Shown: positions 1 to 7,531, numbered from the stretch's first letter. The stretch: 22,449 nucleotides of DNA from a bacterium (GCA_030431355.1 JAUIJG010000024.1:1-22449); one strand, 5' to 3'. Notes: generated by a model from the sequence alone, not told the origin. Made by a program: numbers and translations.

Positions 1-985
1 CTTCTATGGCGGAAATCAGTACTTTGGTCTCGGGAGCGAACCAGTATCCGTTATAGATTTTGATCGCCAGCTTTTTGCCTAGTTCTTCTTTGAGATGATC
101 GACTTCTTTGTCCAGACAAATTGACTCCAGAGCCTGGTGGGCTTTTAATAGAATAGTCGCTCCAGGGGTTTCATAGATGCCCCGGGATTTTATTCCGATA
201 TATCTGTTCTCGACTATATCGATCCTTCCGATACCATGGGCGGCACCAATATCGTTCGCTTTATTCAATAGATCAAGAGCGTTGAGCTTCTCACCATTGA
301 TACTGACAGGAACACCGTTTTCAAAAGCTATCTCAATCTTTTCCGCTTTGTCAGGAGCTTCTTCCGGGCTCTTGGTCCAGAGATAGATATCATCCGGCGC
401 CTCTGCTGCAGGGTCTTCCAATACGCCACCTTCATAGCTTATATGCATTATGTTGGCGTCCATGGAGTAAGGTTTCTCCAGGGTGACAGGAAGATCTATC
501 TTATGTTTCTTGGCGTATTCAAAGAGGTCAGTCCGGCTTTTGTACTCCCAGGTCCGCCAGGGGGCAATCACCTTCAGGTGCGGTGCCAGGGCTTTCACTC
601 CCAGTTCGAACCGTACCTGGTCATTACCTTTTCCGGTGGCACCGTGGGCAATTGCCTGGCAGTCGTTCCTCAAAGCAGCTTCTACCATTCCTTTGGCGAT
701 GCATGGTCTGGCCAGGGAAGTTCCTAAAAGATATTCGGATTCGTAGACAGTATTGCCTTTGATGGCAGTAAATACATATTCTTCTACGAATTCTGCTTTC
801 AGATCGTCTATGATGCAGTCGACGGCTCCCAGAGCAAGCGCTTTCTTCTTAACTTCTTCAAAGTCTTCTTTTTGACCGACATCAGCACAATAGGCCACGA
901 CCTCTGCGTCATAGGTCTCTGCCAGCCATTTTAAAATGCAGGATGTATCGAGTCCGCCACTGTAGGCAAGCAAAATTTTGTTCAT
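1..985 (-). CDS. argG: Argininosuccinate synthase (3' end outside window)
   Basis: ArgG joins citrulline and aspartate with ATP to make argininosuccinate, the penultimate step of arginine biosynthesis in the cytoplasm. The first 328 residues are present. They begin MNKILLAYSGGLDTS, the family's N-terminal PP-loop for ATP (SGGLDTS at residues 9-15). Further family features follow, including ARPCIAKGM, AHGATGKGNDQVRFE, and a C-terminal-side IGRIDIVENR stretch. Bacterial ArgG proteins are about 400 residues, so roughly 70 are missing beyond the left edge. The ATG at 985 is preceded by an AAAGGAG ribosome binding site at 993-999 on the minus strand, which settles the start. It lies 33 bp downstream of argR in the same direction, so the two are likely co-transcribed and subject to ArgR control at the operator in front of argR. 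The reading frame has no visible defect. Confidence 0.97.
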   Translation of the reverse strand, partial: MNKILLAYSGGLDTSCILKWLAETYDAEVVAYCADVGQKEDFEEVKKKALALGAVDCIIDDLKAEFVEEYVFTAIKGNTVYESEYLLGTSLARPCIAKGMVEAALRNDCQAIAHGATGKGNDQVRFELGVKALAPHLKVIAPWRTWEYKSRTDLFEYAKKHKIDLPVTLEKPYSMDANIMHISYEGGVLEDPAAEAPDDIYLWTKSPEEAPDKAEKIEIAFENGVPVSINGEKLNALDLLNKANDIGAAHGIGRIDIVENRYIGIKSRGIYETPGATILLKAHQALESICLDKEVDHLKEELGKKLAIKIYNGYWFAPETKVLISAIE

Positions 986-1018
986 TGTAAGGCTCCTTTC
1001 ATCGGAAGTAGGTTGAAT

Positions 1019-1480
1019 CTAAAGTGAAAAGAGGCTTTTAAGTTTGTTTTTGAAATCGGTTATGGAAGCGGATTCTCTGACAACGATGAAAATGTTATTG
1101 TCACCGGCAATAGTGCCTAAGATTTCGTCAAGTTCTGAGTTGTCTAAATACTCTGCTACGTGATTGGCTGCGCCACTATCGGTTTTTAATACGATTATGT
1201 TTCCGGAGTGGTCTACCGTCTGGACAAACCTAGAAAGCCTTGAGATTGGCTTCGTCGTCGTCGCCGTCTTCGTTTCTGCATTTTCTTGACCAACATATCG
1301 TAGTTCACCGTCTATTGTGGTTTTGTAGAGACCCAGTTCTTTTATATCCCGGGACAATGTCGCTTGATTCACAGTGACGCCGCTTTCACTCAGGAGAGAT
1401 TTGAGTTCGGACTGGGTCTTCACAGGGCTGTTTTCGACCATGTCCAGGATAAGCTTTTGACGTACCTGTTTGTCTTGCAT
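1019..1480 (-). CDS. argR: Arginine repressor ArgR
   Basis: ArgR/AhrC-family regulator of 153 residues, the usual family length. It binds DNA as an arginine-dependent hexamer. The N-terminal winged helix-turn-helix covers about residues 20-62 and contains the signature QATLSRDIKELGL (39-51), with the DNA-contacting Ser43-Arg44. A linker at 65-82 leads to the C-terminal oligomerisation and arginine-binding domain with GTIAGDNNIFIVV at 122-134. The second Asp of the E. coli GDD motif is Asn here. The ATG at 1480 has no Shine-Dalgarno sequence in front of it. Instead, a -10-like AATAAT lies 8 nt upstream, which suggests leaderless translation. Two palindromic ARG-box-like sites overlap this start, so autoregulation is likely. 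argG follows 33 bp downstream. Confidence 0.95.
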   Translation of the reverse strand: MQDKQVRQKLILDMVENSPVKTQSELKSLLSESGVTVNQATLSRDIKELGLYKTTIDGELRYVGQENAETKTATTTKPISRLSRFVQTVDHSGNIIVLKTDSGAANHVAEYLDNSELDEILGTIAGDNNIFIVVRESASITDFKNKLKSLFSL

Positions 1481-1510
1481 AATTATGCATTATTGTTGCA
1501 TATTTATGCA
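1476..1510. promoter_or_regulatory. Tandem ARG-box operator
   Basis: Two 14-bp dyads are visible. TGCATAATTATGCA at 1476-1489 is a perfect palindrome. TGCATATTTATGCA at 1497-1510 is palindromic except at its two central bases. Their centres are 21 bp apart, two helical turns. This is the spacing of classical paired ARG boxes (18-bp boxes separated by 3 bp) bound by one ArgR hexamer. The AT-rich core resembles the ARG box consensus (TGAAT...ATTCA), but with TGCAT half-sites. The left site covers the argR start codon, so binding would block initiation of argR and of argG behind it. Confidence 0.82.
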
Positions 1511-1519
1511 GTAAGTCAA
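1489..1519 (-). promoter_or_regulatory. Probable argR promoter
   Basis: On the minus strand, TTGACT (1514-1519) is a good -35 match. AATAAT (1489-1494) serves as a -10, with a rather long 19-bp spacer (CAATAA one base upstream gives 18). The -10 lies between and partly inside the two ARG-box dyads and ends 8 nt before the argR ATG. Transcription would therefore start at or next to the A of the start codon. Confidence 0.5.
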
Positions 1520-1711
1520 GGGGTTAAACCCGGGCGGTTACTTTAATTCACGAATCTGATAAATCAGTGAATACAACGGTTTCGGCTTCTTTTGTGGAAT
1601 CGGGGTTAAAAGGTGGCATATTTACTCAGGCGCACCTGGCTAGTCAGCTAGCTACCCACCCACATTTCGTAAGAGCCATTATCCATTTAGTAGGAGGAGA
1701 TCGGAGCGGAT

Positions 1712-3142
1712 ATGCAAAAATCCAGACACAGCCGAATACTATTGCTCACATTTATGGCTTTCAGCCTCTGTTTTCCGGGAATAGCCCGGGCGGATGATTT
1801 TAGCTGGCCATCAGAAGATGACAGCGCTCCGGCCCAGAAAGATAGCGCAGCAGCTACCGCTGCTTCTTCCTCAGGTTCCGGCAGCGCCGCACCAGCAAAG
1901 AGTGGGGAGTCGGCAGAGGCCGCTCCGGCTCTGAAAATGGAAAAGCCGGTTTCTTCCGGATCCTCTGGCGGTGAGAGTGCCAAGAGCGCCTCATCAGCCC
2001 CTACCAGGACCAGAGCCGCTGCTAAGAGTAAACCTATCGTTCTATATGGAAGGCTGGACCAGATTGCTGCGGAAGCCGACGTCAAAATGCCGGTGCTCAA
2101 GGCGCAAAAAGCCCAATTTGATACCAGTGCCCCATTAACAGGTTCTGCCACAAGACTTAGTTCTAAAACCAGTGAATCAAGGCTTTATACCGGTGTGCAA
2201 GAGCGCTCGTTCCCGGTCGACTTTTCCGGTATATGGGGAGGTCAGCTGAAAGTATGGCGATACAACTCATCTGCCCTGTCCGACCGCATCGACCCTGCTG
2301 AATCCAGAAAGATGGCTCAGATTCTCAGACCGGGCAAGTCCGGAAACGTAAACTTCGTATTCAGGCAGGAAGGAACCAACAATATTGAGTTGGAGCCGGC
2401 TAGCGTTAGGTTAATGATTCCTGCCAGGGAGAGTTATTCCTATCAGAAAATGATTCGTGGCAATCCCCAGTTATCTGGACTAGGTGGAATGGTGTCGAAT
2501 ATGATGTCTAATATGCAGATTCCCGTGGTCTTGCATTTCGGCTCTGTGTCCACAGCAGGCAGTGCGGAAGTCGGTATATCAGGCAACCAGATCAGTCAAC
2601 GGGTGGTAAAAAACGTCATACGTCGCCTCGCTTCTCGTGTTCTAGAAGAGCAGATTGTCACTCGCAATCATTCAGTGATTCAGTCCACCGGGCAATCCAA
2701 AAATGGATACACCGAATCAGTTATGCGCTTCACCCGCCAGTCTCCAAGCCAGCTTTATGTGCTTGCCGCTTCTGTGGATTATGATGCCCAGGGCAAGTTC
2801 CTTCGCAAACTAATAATGTATGGAACAGTTCAGAAAGGTCAGCGAGTTGATACGAGCATCATGCCCCAGGGCGCCAATCAGCTGACAAGTTTGATGCGTG
2901 GCGGCGGAGGTGCAGGAGGACTTGGCTCTCTTGGCAATCTTTCCTCGATCATGAACTCCGTATCCGGCGGTGCCGGTGGCGGGGGTACATCCAACTATGC
3001 CACCAGTGGAGGGGGAGCAGCCAACTACAGCTCTCTACTACGCAGCTTGCAGAGCGGAGGCGGCGGTTCTCTCGGCGGTTTAGGTTCTCGAGGGCAGGGC
3101 TTCAGTCAGGTTTTAAAGAGCCTGAATATGATCACCCGATAG
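1712..3142 (+). CDS. Exported protein of unknown function with Gly-rich tail
   Basis: 476 residues, family not recognised. Residues 1-27 form a Sec signal peptide (basic n-region, hydrophobic core, ARA before DD), so the protein is exported. An Ala/Ser/Gly/Lys-rich linker spans about 37-107. A folded, mostly beta-looking domain spans about 108-385 and starts near LYGRLDQIAAEADVK. It contains FPVDFSGIWGG (167-177), a motif that recurs in the lipoprotein at 17905-18960. Residues about 396-462 are Gly/Ser-rich with runs such as GGGGAGGLGSLG, typical of a flexible or surface-associated tail. A strong GGAGGAG at 1693-1699 and a nearer GGAG at 1703-1706 support the ATG at 1712. The gene is divergent from argR. 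The next exported protein starts 86 bp downstream and may share its transcript. Confidence 0.85.
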   Translation: MQKSRHSRILLLTFMAFSLCFPGIARADDFSWPSEDDSAPAQKDSAAATAASSSGSGSAAPAKSGESAEAAPALKMEKPVSSGSSGGESAKSASSAPTRTRAAAKSKPIVLYGRLDQIAAEADVKMPVLKAQKAQFDTSAPLTGSATRLSSKTSESRLYTGVQERSFPVDFSGIWGGQLKVWRYNSSALSDRIDPAESRKMAQILRPGKSGNVNFVFRQEGTNNIELEPASVRLMIPARESYSYQKMIRGNPQLSGLGGMVSNMMSNMQIPVVLHFGSVSTAGSAEVGISGNQISQRVVKNVIRRLASRVLEEQIVTRNHSVIQSTGQSKNGYTESVMRFTRQSPSQLYVLAASVDYDAQGKFLRKLIMYGTVQKGQRVDTSIMPQGANQLTSLMRGGGGAGGLGSLGNLSSIMNSVSGGAGGGGTSNYATSGGGAANYSSLLRSLQSGGGGSLGGLGSRGQGFSQVLKSLNMITR

Positions 3143-3228
3143 CAGGAAGACAATCTTATATATAGAGTAGAAATTCAGTAACCGATACTGTTATCCTTAT
3201 CAAACTGCGCAGTAAGAAGGAGAGATGA

Positions 3229-3825
3229 ATGTTGACAAGCAGAGCCAGAGTTTCGAAGTTGCTCATTGCACTCAGCGCAATCGCTGTATCCTCAATGAAC
3301 ATAAGTCCGGTTTTCGCTCAAGCTGAGCCCGCCGAAGAGAAGAATGATGGTCAGAAGAAAGAGCTTGGCTTTGAAGATATGCGAGAGCACCGTCAGCTTC
3401 TAAGACAAAATCTCATGGTTCCTTCTTTGAAAGGACTCCGTGGCATCTCCTACGGAATTCCGGGACACAATCCTTTTCCAGAACTGGGCAAAGTTATATC
3501 CACCCGTTTGAAACAGCTCCCCATTCCCGTTCACAATTTAGCCGAGTGCAAATCCGGTGACACCAAACCGGTTGACGCTATTTTGCAGTTGAAAGTTCTG
3601 GCGGCCGGTTCCCAGACAACCGTGGTTGAGTTGACTCTCACCCAGTGGAGTCAATTGGTGCGTGATCCAAAACAGCATATGCGCACTATTACCTATACCG
3701 ATCAAGCTGTCACCCATAACAGCACCGTCAATGATGTTGCCGGCAAGATGGTTAATCAGTTCGTGCTCGACTACATGAAAGCTAATGGCGATAGCGAGAA
3801 GAAGAGCAAGTCTAAAAAAGGCTAG
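3229..3825 (+). CDS. Exported protein of unknown function
   Basis: 198 residues, family not recognised. A clear Sec signal peptide covers about residues 1-31 (basic start, Leu/Ile/Ala core, VFAQA before EPAEE). The mature part has a short Glu/Lys-rich stretch, then a compact domain at about 50-185 containing LKGLRGISYGIPGHNPFPE and alternating hydrophobic segments that suggest beta strands. It ends with a Lys/Ser-rich tail (KKSKSKKG). One Cys is present in the mature region, so an intramolecular disulfide is unlikely. AAGGAGA at 3217-3223 precedes the ATG at 3229. An ATG at 3225 is out of frame. It follows the Gly-rich exported protein by 86 bp, so a shared envelope role is possible but unproven. 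Confidence 0.82.
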   Translation: MLTSRARVSKLLIALSAIAVSSMNISPVFAQAEPAEEKNDGQKKELGFEDMREHRQLLRQNLMVPSLKGLRGISYGIPGHNPFPELGKVISTRLKQLPIPVHNLAECKSGDTKPVDAILQLKVLAAGSQTTVVELTLTQWSQLVRDPKQHMRTITYTDQAVTHNSTVNDVAGKMVNQFVLDYMKANGDSEKKSKSKKG

Positions 3826-3851
3826 TTGCTGACTTATCTCGATAGGCCAAA

Positions 3852-4574
3852 CTAAAAATTCAGAAATACCTGAGTCATCAGGGCATGTTTGGCGCGGTCG
3901 TCGAAGGGGTCATCTCTATTTATATACTGGAGTTGATAACCGACTTCGGCTCGCATGTTTTTATTGATTTGTCTTCCAAGACCGGCGTACAGTCTGTTTT
4001 GATCTATGCCGGCCACCGGACCGCCCTTCAGAGAGTTGACATTGACGAATAGTTCATCGGATGCCACCAGATAGAAATAGGTGTTTCTGATTGGATAGGC
4101 CAATCTGAGCATGTATCGGAGTCTGTTGGAGACGCCTGAGCGAGTCTGGAACATCCTTTGTTCTGAGCGGAATCGCTGAAAAACCTGGAGCCGTTTTCGA
4201 ATCACATTGCCCATGCCTAGCTGCTGATAGATTCTGTTTTCATAGACATAGGTGGGGAGGAAATTGCTCACATATGCATAGCCCTGATAGAAAGCGATAT
4301 TTTTCCTTATCTTGTATCCCAGTGCGGATCGCAATAGAAGCTGGTTTATGCCGTTAATTCCATCGGCTAGTCGCGGGTTCGCTTCTGCGTACAAACGCAC
4401 TTTGGGATTGACCAGAGGAGCGTCCAGATAGACAGGGGTCCACCACTGGAAGGCATGATCAACTCCCGTGGCCCGAGCATCCGGACAACAGGACACAAAC
4501 AAAAGTAGGACAAGAAAAACTACCGGGATTCTTTTTCGAACCGGGAATTTGAATAGGGTAAAAGGTTCCAGCAT
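3852..4574 (-). CDS. DUF2490-type outer-membrane beta-barrel protein
   Basis: 240 residues. The N-terminus is basic (VRKR) followed by a hydrophobic segment, VVFLVLLLFVSCC, ending near ARA, which is a Sec signal. The mature protein consists of short alternating amphipathic strands: WWTPVYLDAPLVNPKVRLYAE near the start, then repeated R/Y-rich strands, then RLYAGLGRQINKNMRAEVGY near the end. It finishes on a terminal Phe (VFLNF), the hallmark recognised by the BAM machinery. This layout and the spacing of strand motifs match DUF2490 proteins, small barrels of unknown function. There is no clear Shine-Dalgarno before the ATG at 4574, so the start is somewhat uncertain. It is convergent with the exported protein at 3229-3825 (26-bp gap) and lies 44 bp downstream of the Fix operon on the same strand. 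Confidence 0.77.
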   Translation of the reverse strand: MLEPFTLFKFPVRKRIPVVFLVLLLFVSCCPDARATGVDHAFQWWTPVYLDAPLVNPKVRLYAEANPRLADGINGINQLLLRSALGYKIRKNIAFYQGYAYVSNFLPTYVYENRIYQQLGMGNVIRKRLQVFQRFRSEQRMFQTRSGVSNRLRYMLRLAYPIRNTYFYLVASDELFVNVNSLKGGPVAGIDQNRLYAGLGRQINKNMRAEVGYQLQYINRDDPFDDRAKHALMTQVFLNF

Positions 4575-4618
4575 AATCGAGGAACTAGTTTACCAGGTTT
4601 TCGGTTTTGAATTTGCCT

Positions 4619-6334
4619 TTAGAGACCGATGAAATCCGGTCCACTACCTTGCTCTGTGGGATTGACTCTCAGGTTGACTTCCGGGCAGACAATTTCACAT
4701 GTTCGGCACTGGATGCAGTTTTCCAGAGACATACCGTGTTTTCTGACATCGTCAATGACGTCTATTCTGTGAACTTCCGCCGTGCAATCTGAGACACAGG
4801 GGGTGGTTTTGCCCAGACCTTCGTAGACTTCAATACAGGTCATACAGGTGTCTGCGTTGAATTCATCGATGTGCAGGTTGCCTTCGTGATACTTGGGGCC
4901 GGCATAGAAGACCGCGTCGGGGCGGGAATAAATGGTGCCTTCCGCGGGTTGGGGTTCATCGTACTTCGGTTGCACGAACTCAGGAACGATGTGCTTGTAG
5001 TCCGGTTTGTATTCAATAGGACCGATATCGAATTTGCCCTCGATCAAACCGAGGGATCTGATACCGTCTTTTGATGCACCGAGAGGATGTTTGAAGAATA
5101 CTTTGAATCCGCCTATCCATGCGTTGGACTTGTCGATACTTCTTGCGATATCCGGCAGATACTCTTGCAAGAGTTTGGGGTTTTCCATAAAGGCGTAGCG
5201 GAAATAGCGATTCTTGTACAGCTCTTTTATGACAAAAGACTCTTCAAGGCGCTTCTGGTAGTCGGCTAAAGCTTCTTCACCGTAGCTCTCTTTGACCAGG
5301 GCTTCGTGGAGAACTTCCGCCGCAACATAACCGCATTCCATGGCTCTATCAATTCCAGCCAGGTTTTTCACGTCCAATACACCCAGGGCGTCACCTAGAA
5401 GTATGGCTCCGGGGACTGCGAACTTCTTGGGCAGGCTGTAGTAGCCGCCTTCAGGAAGAAGGGCCGCTCCATATTTAAGAAGCTTGCCGCCTTTGATCAT
5501 TTTTTGAATCCAGGGATGCTTCTTATAGTCTTGAAGTTTTTGTTGGGGATTCAAATTCGGATCTTCTGAGTCAAGGCTGATTACCATACCGATGGTCAGC
5601 TTCTTGTCTTTCATTCCATAGACGAATCCACCGCCGAAGGTGCCATCCAAGAGTGGCCAGCCGAGGGTATGCCAGACTTTGCCCTGGTAGTCATCTTCGC
5701 ACTGCCAGACTTCTTTGACACCGACAGACCAGATTTGATTTGTGTCTCTCAGGTTGTACTCTTTGATTACATCTCTGGAGATAAAGCCTTTGTCACCAAA
5801 TGCGGTGAACTTAGCGTATACATAGTCTTCTTCGGAGGAGGCGTTCTCGGTAACGGCTACGCCAGCGACGCGACCGTCTTCAAAAACTACTTTGTGGGCC
5901 GAGAAGCCGGTGAAAAGGTCGATGGTTACGTTGGGGATCTCTTTGTCCTTTTCCTGAATTTGGTGTGCCATCCAGTTGACCACGTGGCTCAGGGTTAGAA
6001 CCAGATATCCGCTTTTGTCGAAGGATTTGGGGTAGAACTTTGGCGGGATATCGAATTTCTTTTCCAGTCCCAGTACGGACATATTGCTATCGTCACATAC
6101 CGCTTCCACAGGGAAATTGAGCTCTTCGTAATTAGGCCATATTTTTTTGAGAACATGGGGGTTTGAAACCGCATCGTTCATAATATGAGCTCCAAAGTCC
6201 TTGCCCTTTTCTAAAATGGCGATGGAGAATTCTTTACCGCTCTCCTTTGCCATTTGCAAAAAGTGGTATGCGAGTACTAGATTGGAAGGGCTTCCACCGA
6301 CTAGTAAAAGATCATATTCAATGCGTTCCGACAA
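4619..6334 (-). CDS. fixC: ETF-quinone oxidoreductase with fused FixX-like ferredoxin domain
   Basis: 571 residues. Homologue of ETF-ubiquinone oxidoreductase/FixC, which takes electrons from ETF and reduces membrane quinone. The N-terminal FAD domain starts YDLLLVGGSPSNL (7-19). The middle has family blocks such as HTLGWPL (222-228), GGSFLYH-like GGGFVYG (234-240), KHPWIQ and GAILLGDALGVLDVKNLAG (309-327). The C-terminal iron-sulfur domain has eight Cys: 497, 500, 513, 517, 540, 543, 546 and 550. CIQCRTCEIVCP is a full ferredoxin-type motif. Classical ETF-QO has four cluster Cys. The extra ones resemble stand-alone FixX proteins, so this looks like a FixC-FixX fusion. The start is TTG at 6334: an in-frame TAG lies 9 nt upstream and AGAGG just before it. 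It overlaps the end of fixB by 17 nt, which implies translational coupling. The dinucleotide loop reads GGSPSN instead of GxGPxG. Confidence 0.93.
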   Translation of the reverse strand: MSERIEYDLLLVGGSPSNLVLAYHFLQMAKESGKEFSIAILEKGKDFGAHIMNDAVSNPHVLKKIWPNYEELNFPVEAVCDDSNMSVLGLEKKFDIPPKFYPKSFDKSGYLVLTLSHVVNWMAHQIQEKDKEIPNVTIDLFTGFSAHKVVFEDGRVAGVAVTENASSEEDYVYAKFTAFGDKGFISRDVIKEYNLRDTNQIWSVGVKEVWQCEDDYQGKVWHTLGWPLLDGTFGGGFVYGMKDKKLTIGMVISLDSEDPNLNPQQKLQDYKKHPWIQKMIKGGKLLKYGAALLPEGGYYSLPKKFAVPGAILLGDALGVLDVKNLAGIDRAMECGYVAAEVLHEALVKESYGEEALADYQKRLEESFVIKELYKNRYFRYAFMENPKLLQEYLPDIARSIDKSNAWIGGFKVFFKHPLGASKDGIRSLGLIEGKFDIGPIEYKPDYKHIVPEFVQPKYDEPQPAEGTIYSRPDAVFYAGPKYHEGNLHIDEFNADTCMTCIEVYEGLGKTTPCVSDCTAEVHRIDVIDDVRKHGMSLENCIQCRTCEIVCPEVNLRVNPTEQGSGPDFIGL

Positions 6335-7493
6335 CTGCCTCTACCCCCTGATCCTTATCTGTTGACTTGACTTTTTTTAGCTGCTCAATCATCTCGGGAA
6401 TTATTTGATAGACATCACCGACGATACCCTGATGAGCGAACTTGAAGATTGGTGCGTCCGGATCTTTGTTGATGGCTATTATTAGCCCGGACTTCGACAT
6501 ACCGACTCTGTGCTGGATTGCTCCGGAAATACCACAGGCGATATATAGTTTGGGGCGGACGGTCTTGCCGGTCTGACCGACCTGATTCTGGTATGGAATC
6601 CAACCCAGGTCTACTACTTTACGCGACGCGCCGATGGCGGCGTTTTCAAAGCAATCAGCCAGCTGCTTCATGAGATTGAAGCCTTCTTGGGATCCCAGTC
6701 CATAGCCACCAGCTACGATAACATCGGCTTCGGTCAGCTTCACGCCTTTTGCAATCTCTCTGACTACATCGACAACTTTGAGCCTTAGATCATTGTCGAT
6801 TAGATTTACGGGAATCTCTTTGATGGTCCCTTTTCTGCCCTTCTCTTGTTTAAGCGGCACCATAACACCAGGTCTGGTGGTTGCCATCTGGGGGTTTTTC
6901 CAGGGTCCAAGAATTCTTGCTTTGAGACTCTCTCCGAAACTGGGTCTGATTGCGTATAGACAGTTTGGATATAGTCCGATTTTTGATGGATCGACCTTGT
7001 TTTTATGGTCGTAGGGCCCGATGTCCAATTCCGTTGTATCTGCTGTCAAACCGGTATCGAAATGTGCCGCGATTCTGGGAGCCAGATCTCTGCCGGTGGT
7101 GGTGGACCCGAGCAAGCAGGTATGAGGAGGTTCCGGGAGGCTCTCTAAGAAATCACATACTACTCTTCGATAAGGAAGGGTTCTGTAGTTTTCAAGCTCT
7201 TTGTGATCAGCCACATAGACTTCATCGGCACCATATTCCACGAGGGTCTGGGGCATGTCGCCCAATTTATGACCCATGACCAGGCATTTGAGAGACCTGT
7301 CCATTTTGTCGGCAAGAATTCGACCGGCTCCAAGCAATTCCAGAGTTACCGGCTGCAAATCACCTAGAATGTGCTCGGCAATTACCAGCACGTCTCCTTT
7401 CGGGCAGTACTGAGATACATCGATTGCATCTTCTGCAGCTTGATCGTTATCTTTATCGTTTTGTTGGTCGTTTTTATTCTTGTCTTCAGTCAT
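6318..7493 (-). CDS. etfA: Electron transfer flavoprotein alpha subunit (FixB/EtfA)
   Basis: 391 residues. The alpha subunit binds the electron-carrying FAD and pairs with EtfB. The family core starts at about residue 33 (DVLVIAEH). The C-terminal FAD domain contains VGQTGKTVRPKLYIACGISG (305-324), IQHRVGM, IIAINKDPDAPIF (338-350) and HQGIVGD (354-360), all diagnostic. The N-terminus carries an unusual extension of about 28 residues rich in Asp, Asn, Lys and Gln with no hydrophobic stretch. The ATG at 7493 has only a weak purine-rich upstream region. It lies 38 bp downstream of etfB and overlaps fixC by 17 nt, so all three belong to one operon. A role as a transfer partner for an acyl-CoA-type dehydrogenase cannot be excluded. 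Confidence 0.95.
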   Translation of the reverse strand: MTEDKNKNDQQNDKDNDQAAEDAIDVSQYCPKGDVLVIAEHILGDLQPVTLELLGAGRILADKMDRSLKCLVMGHKLGDMPQTLVEYGADEVYVADHKELENYRTLPYRRVVCDFLESLPEPPHTCLLGSTTTGRDLAPRIAAHFDTGLTADTTELDIGPYDHKNKVDPSKIGLYPNCLYAIRPSFGESLKARILGPWKNPQMATTRPGVMVPLKQEKGRKGTIKEIPVNLIDNDLRLKVVDVVREIAKGVKLTEADVIVAGGYGLGSQEGFNLMKQLADCFENAAIGASRKVVDLGWIPYQNQVGQTGKTVRPKLYIACGISGAIQHRVGMSKSGLIIAINKDPDAPIFKFAHQGIVGDVYQIIPEMIEQLKKVKSTDKDQGVEAVVGTH

Positions 7494-7531
7494 TGTTTTT
7501 CTGCTTCTTTTGCTTCTGTTGACTTCTAAGG

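Noticed and set aside
1687..2151. 154-codon minus-strand frame opposite the exported protein at 1712
   Set aside because: It is antisense to the Ala/Ser-rich linker of a gene with a good signal peptide and ribosome binding site. Its own product is a compositional mirror (Ala/Leu/Ser) with no recognisable start signal.
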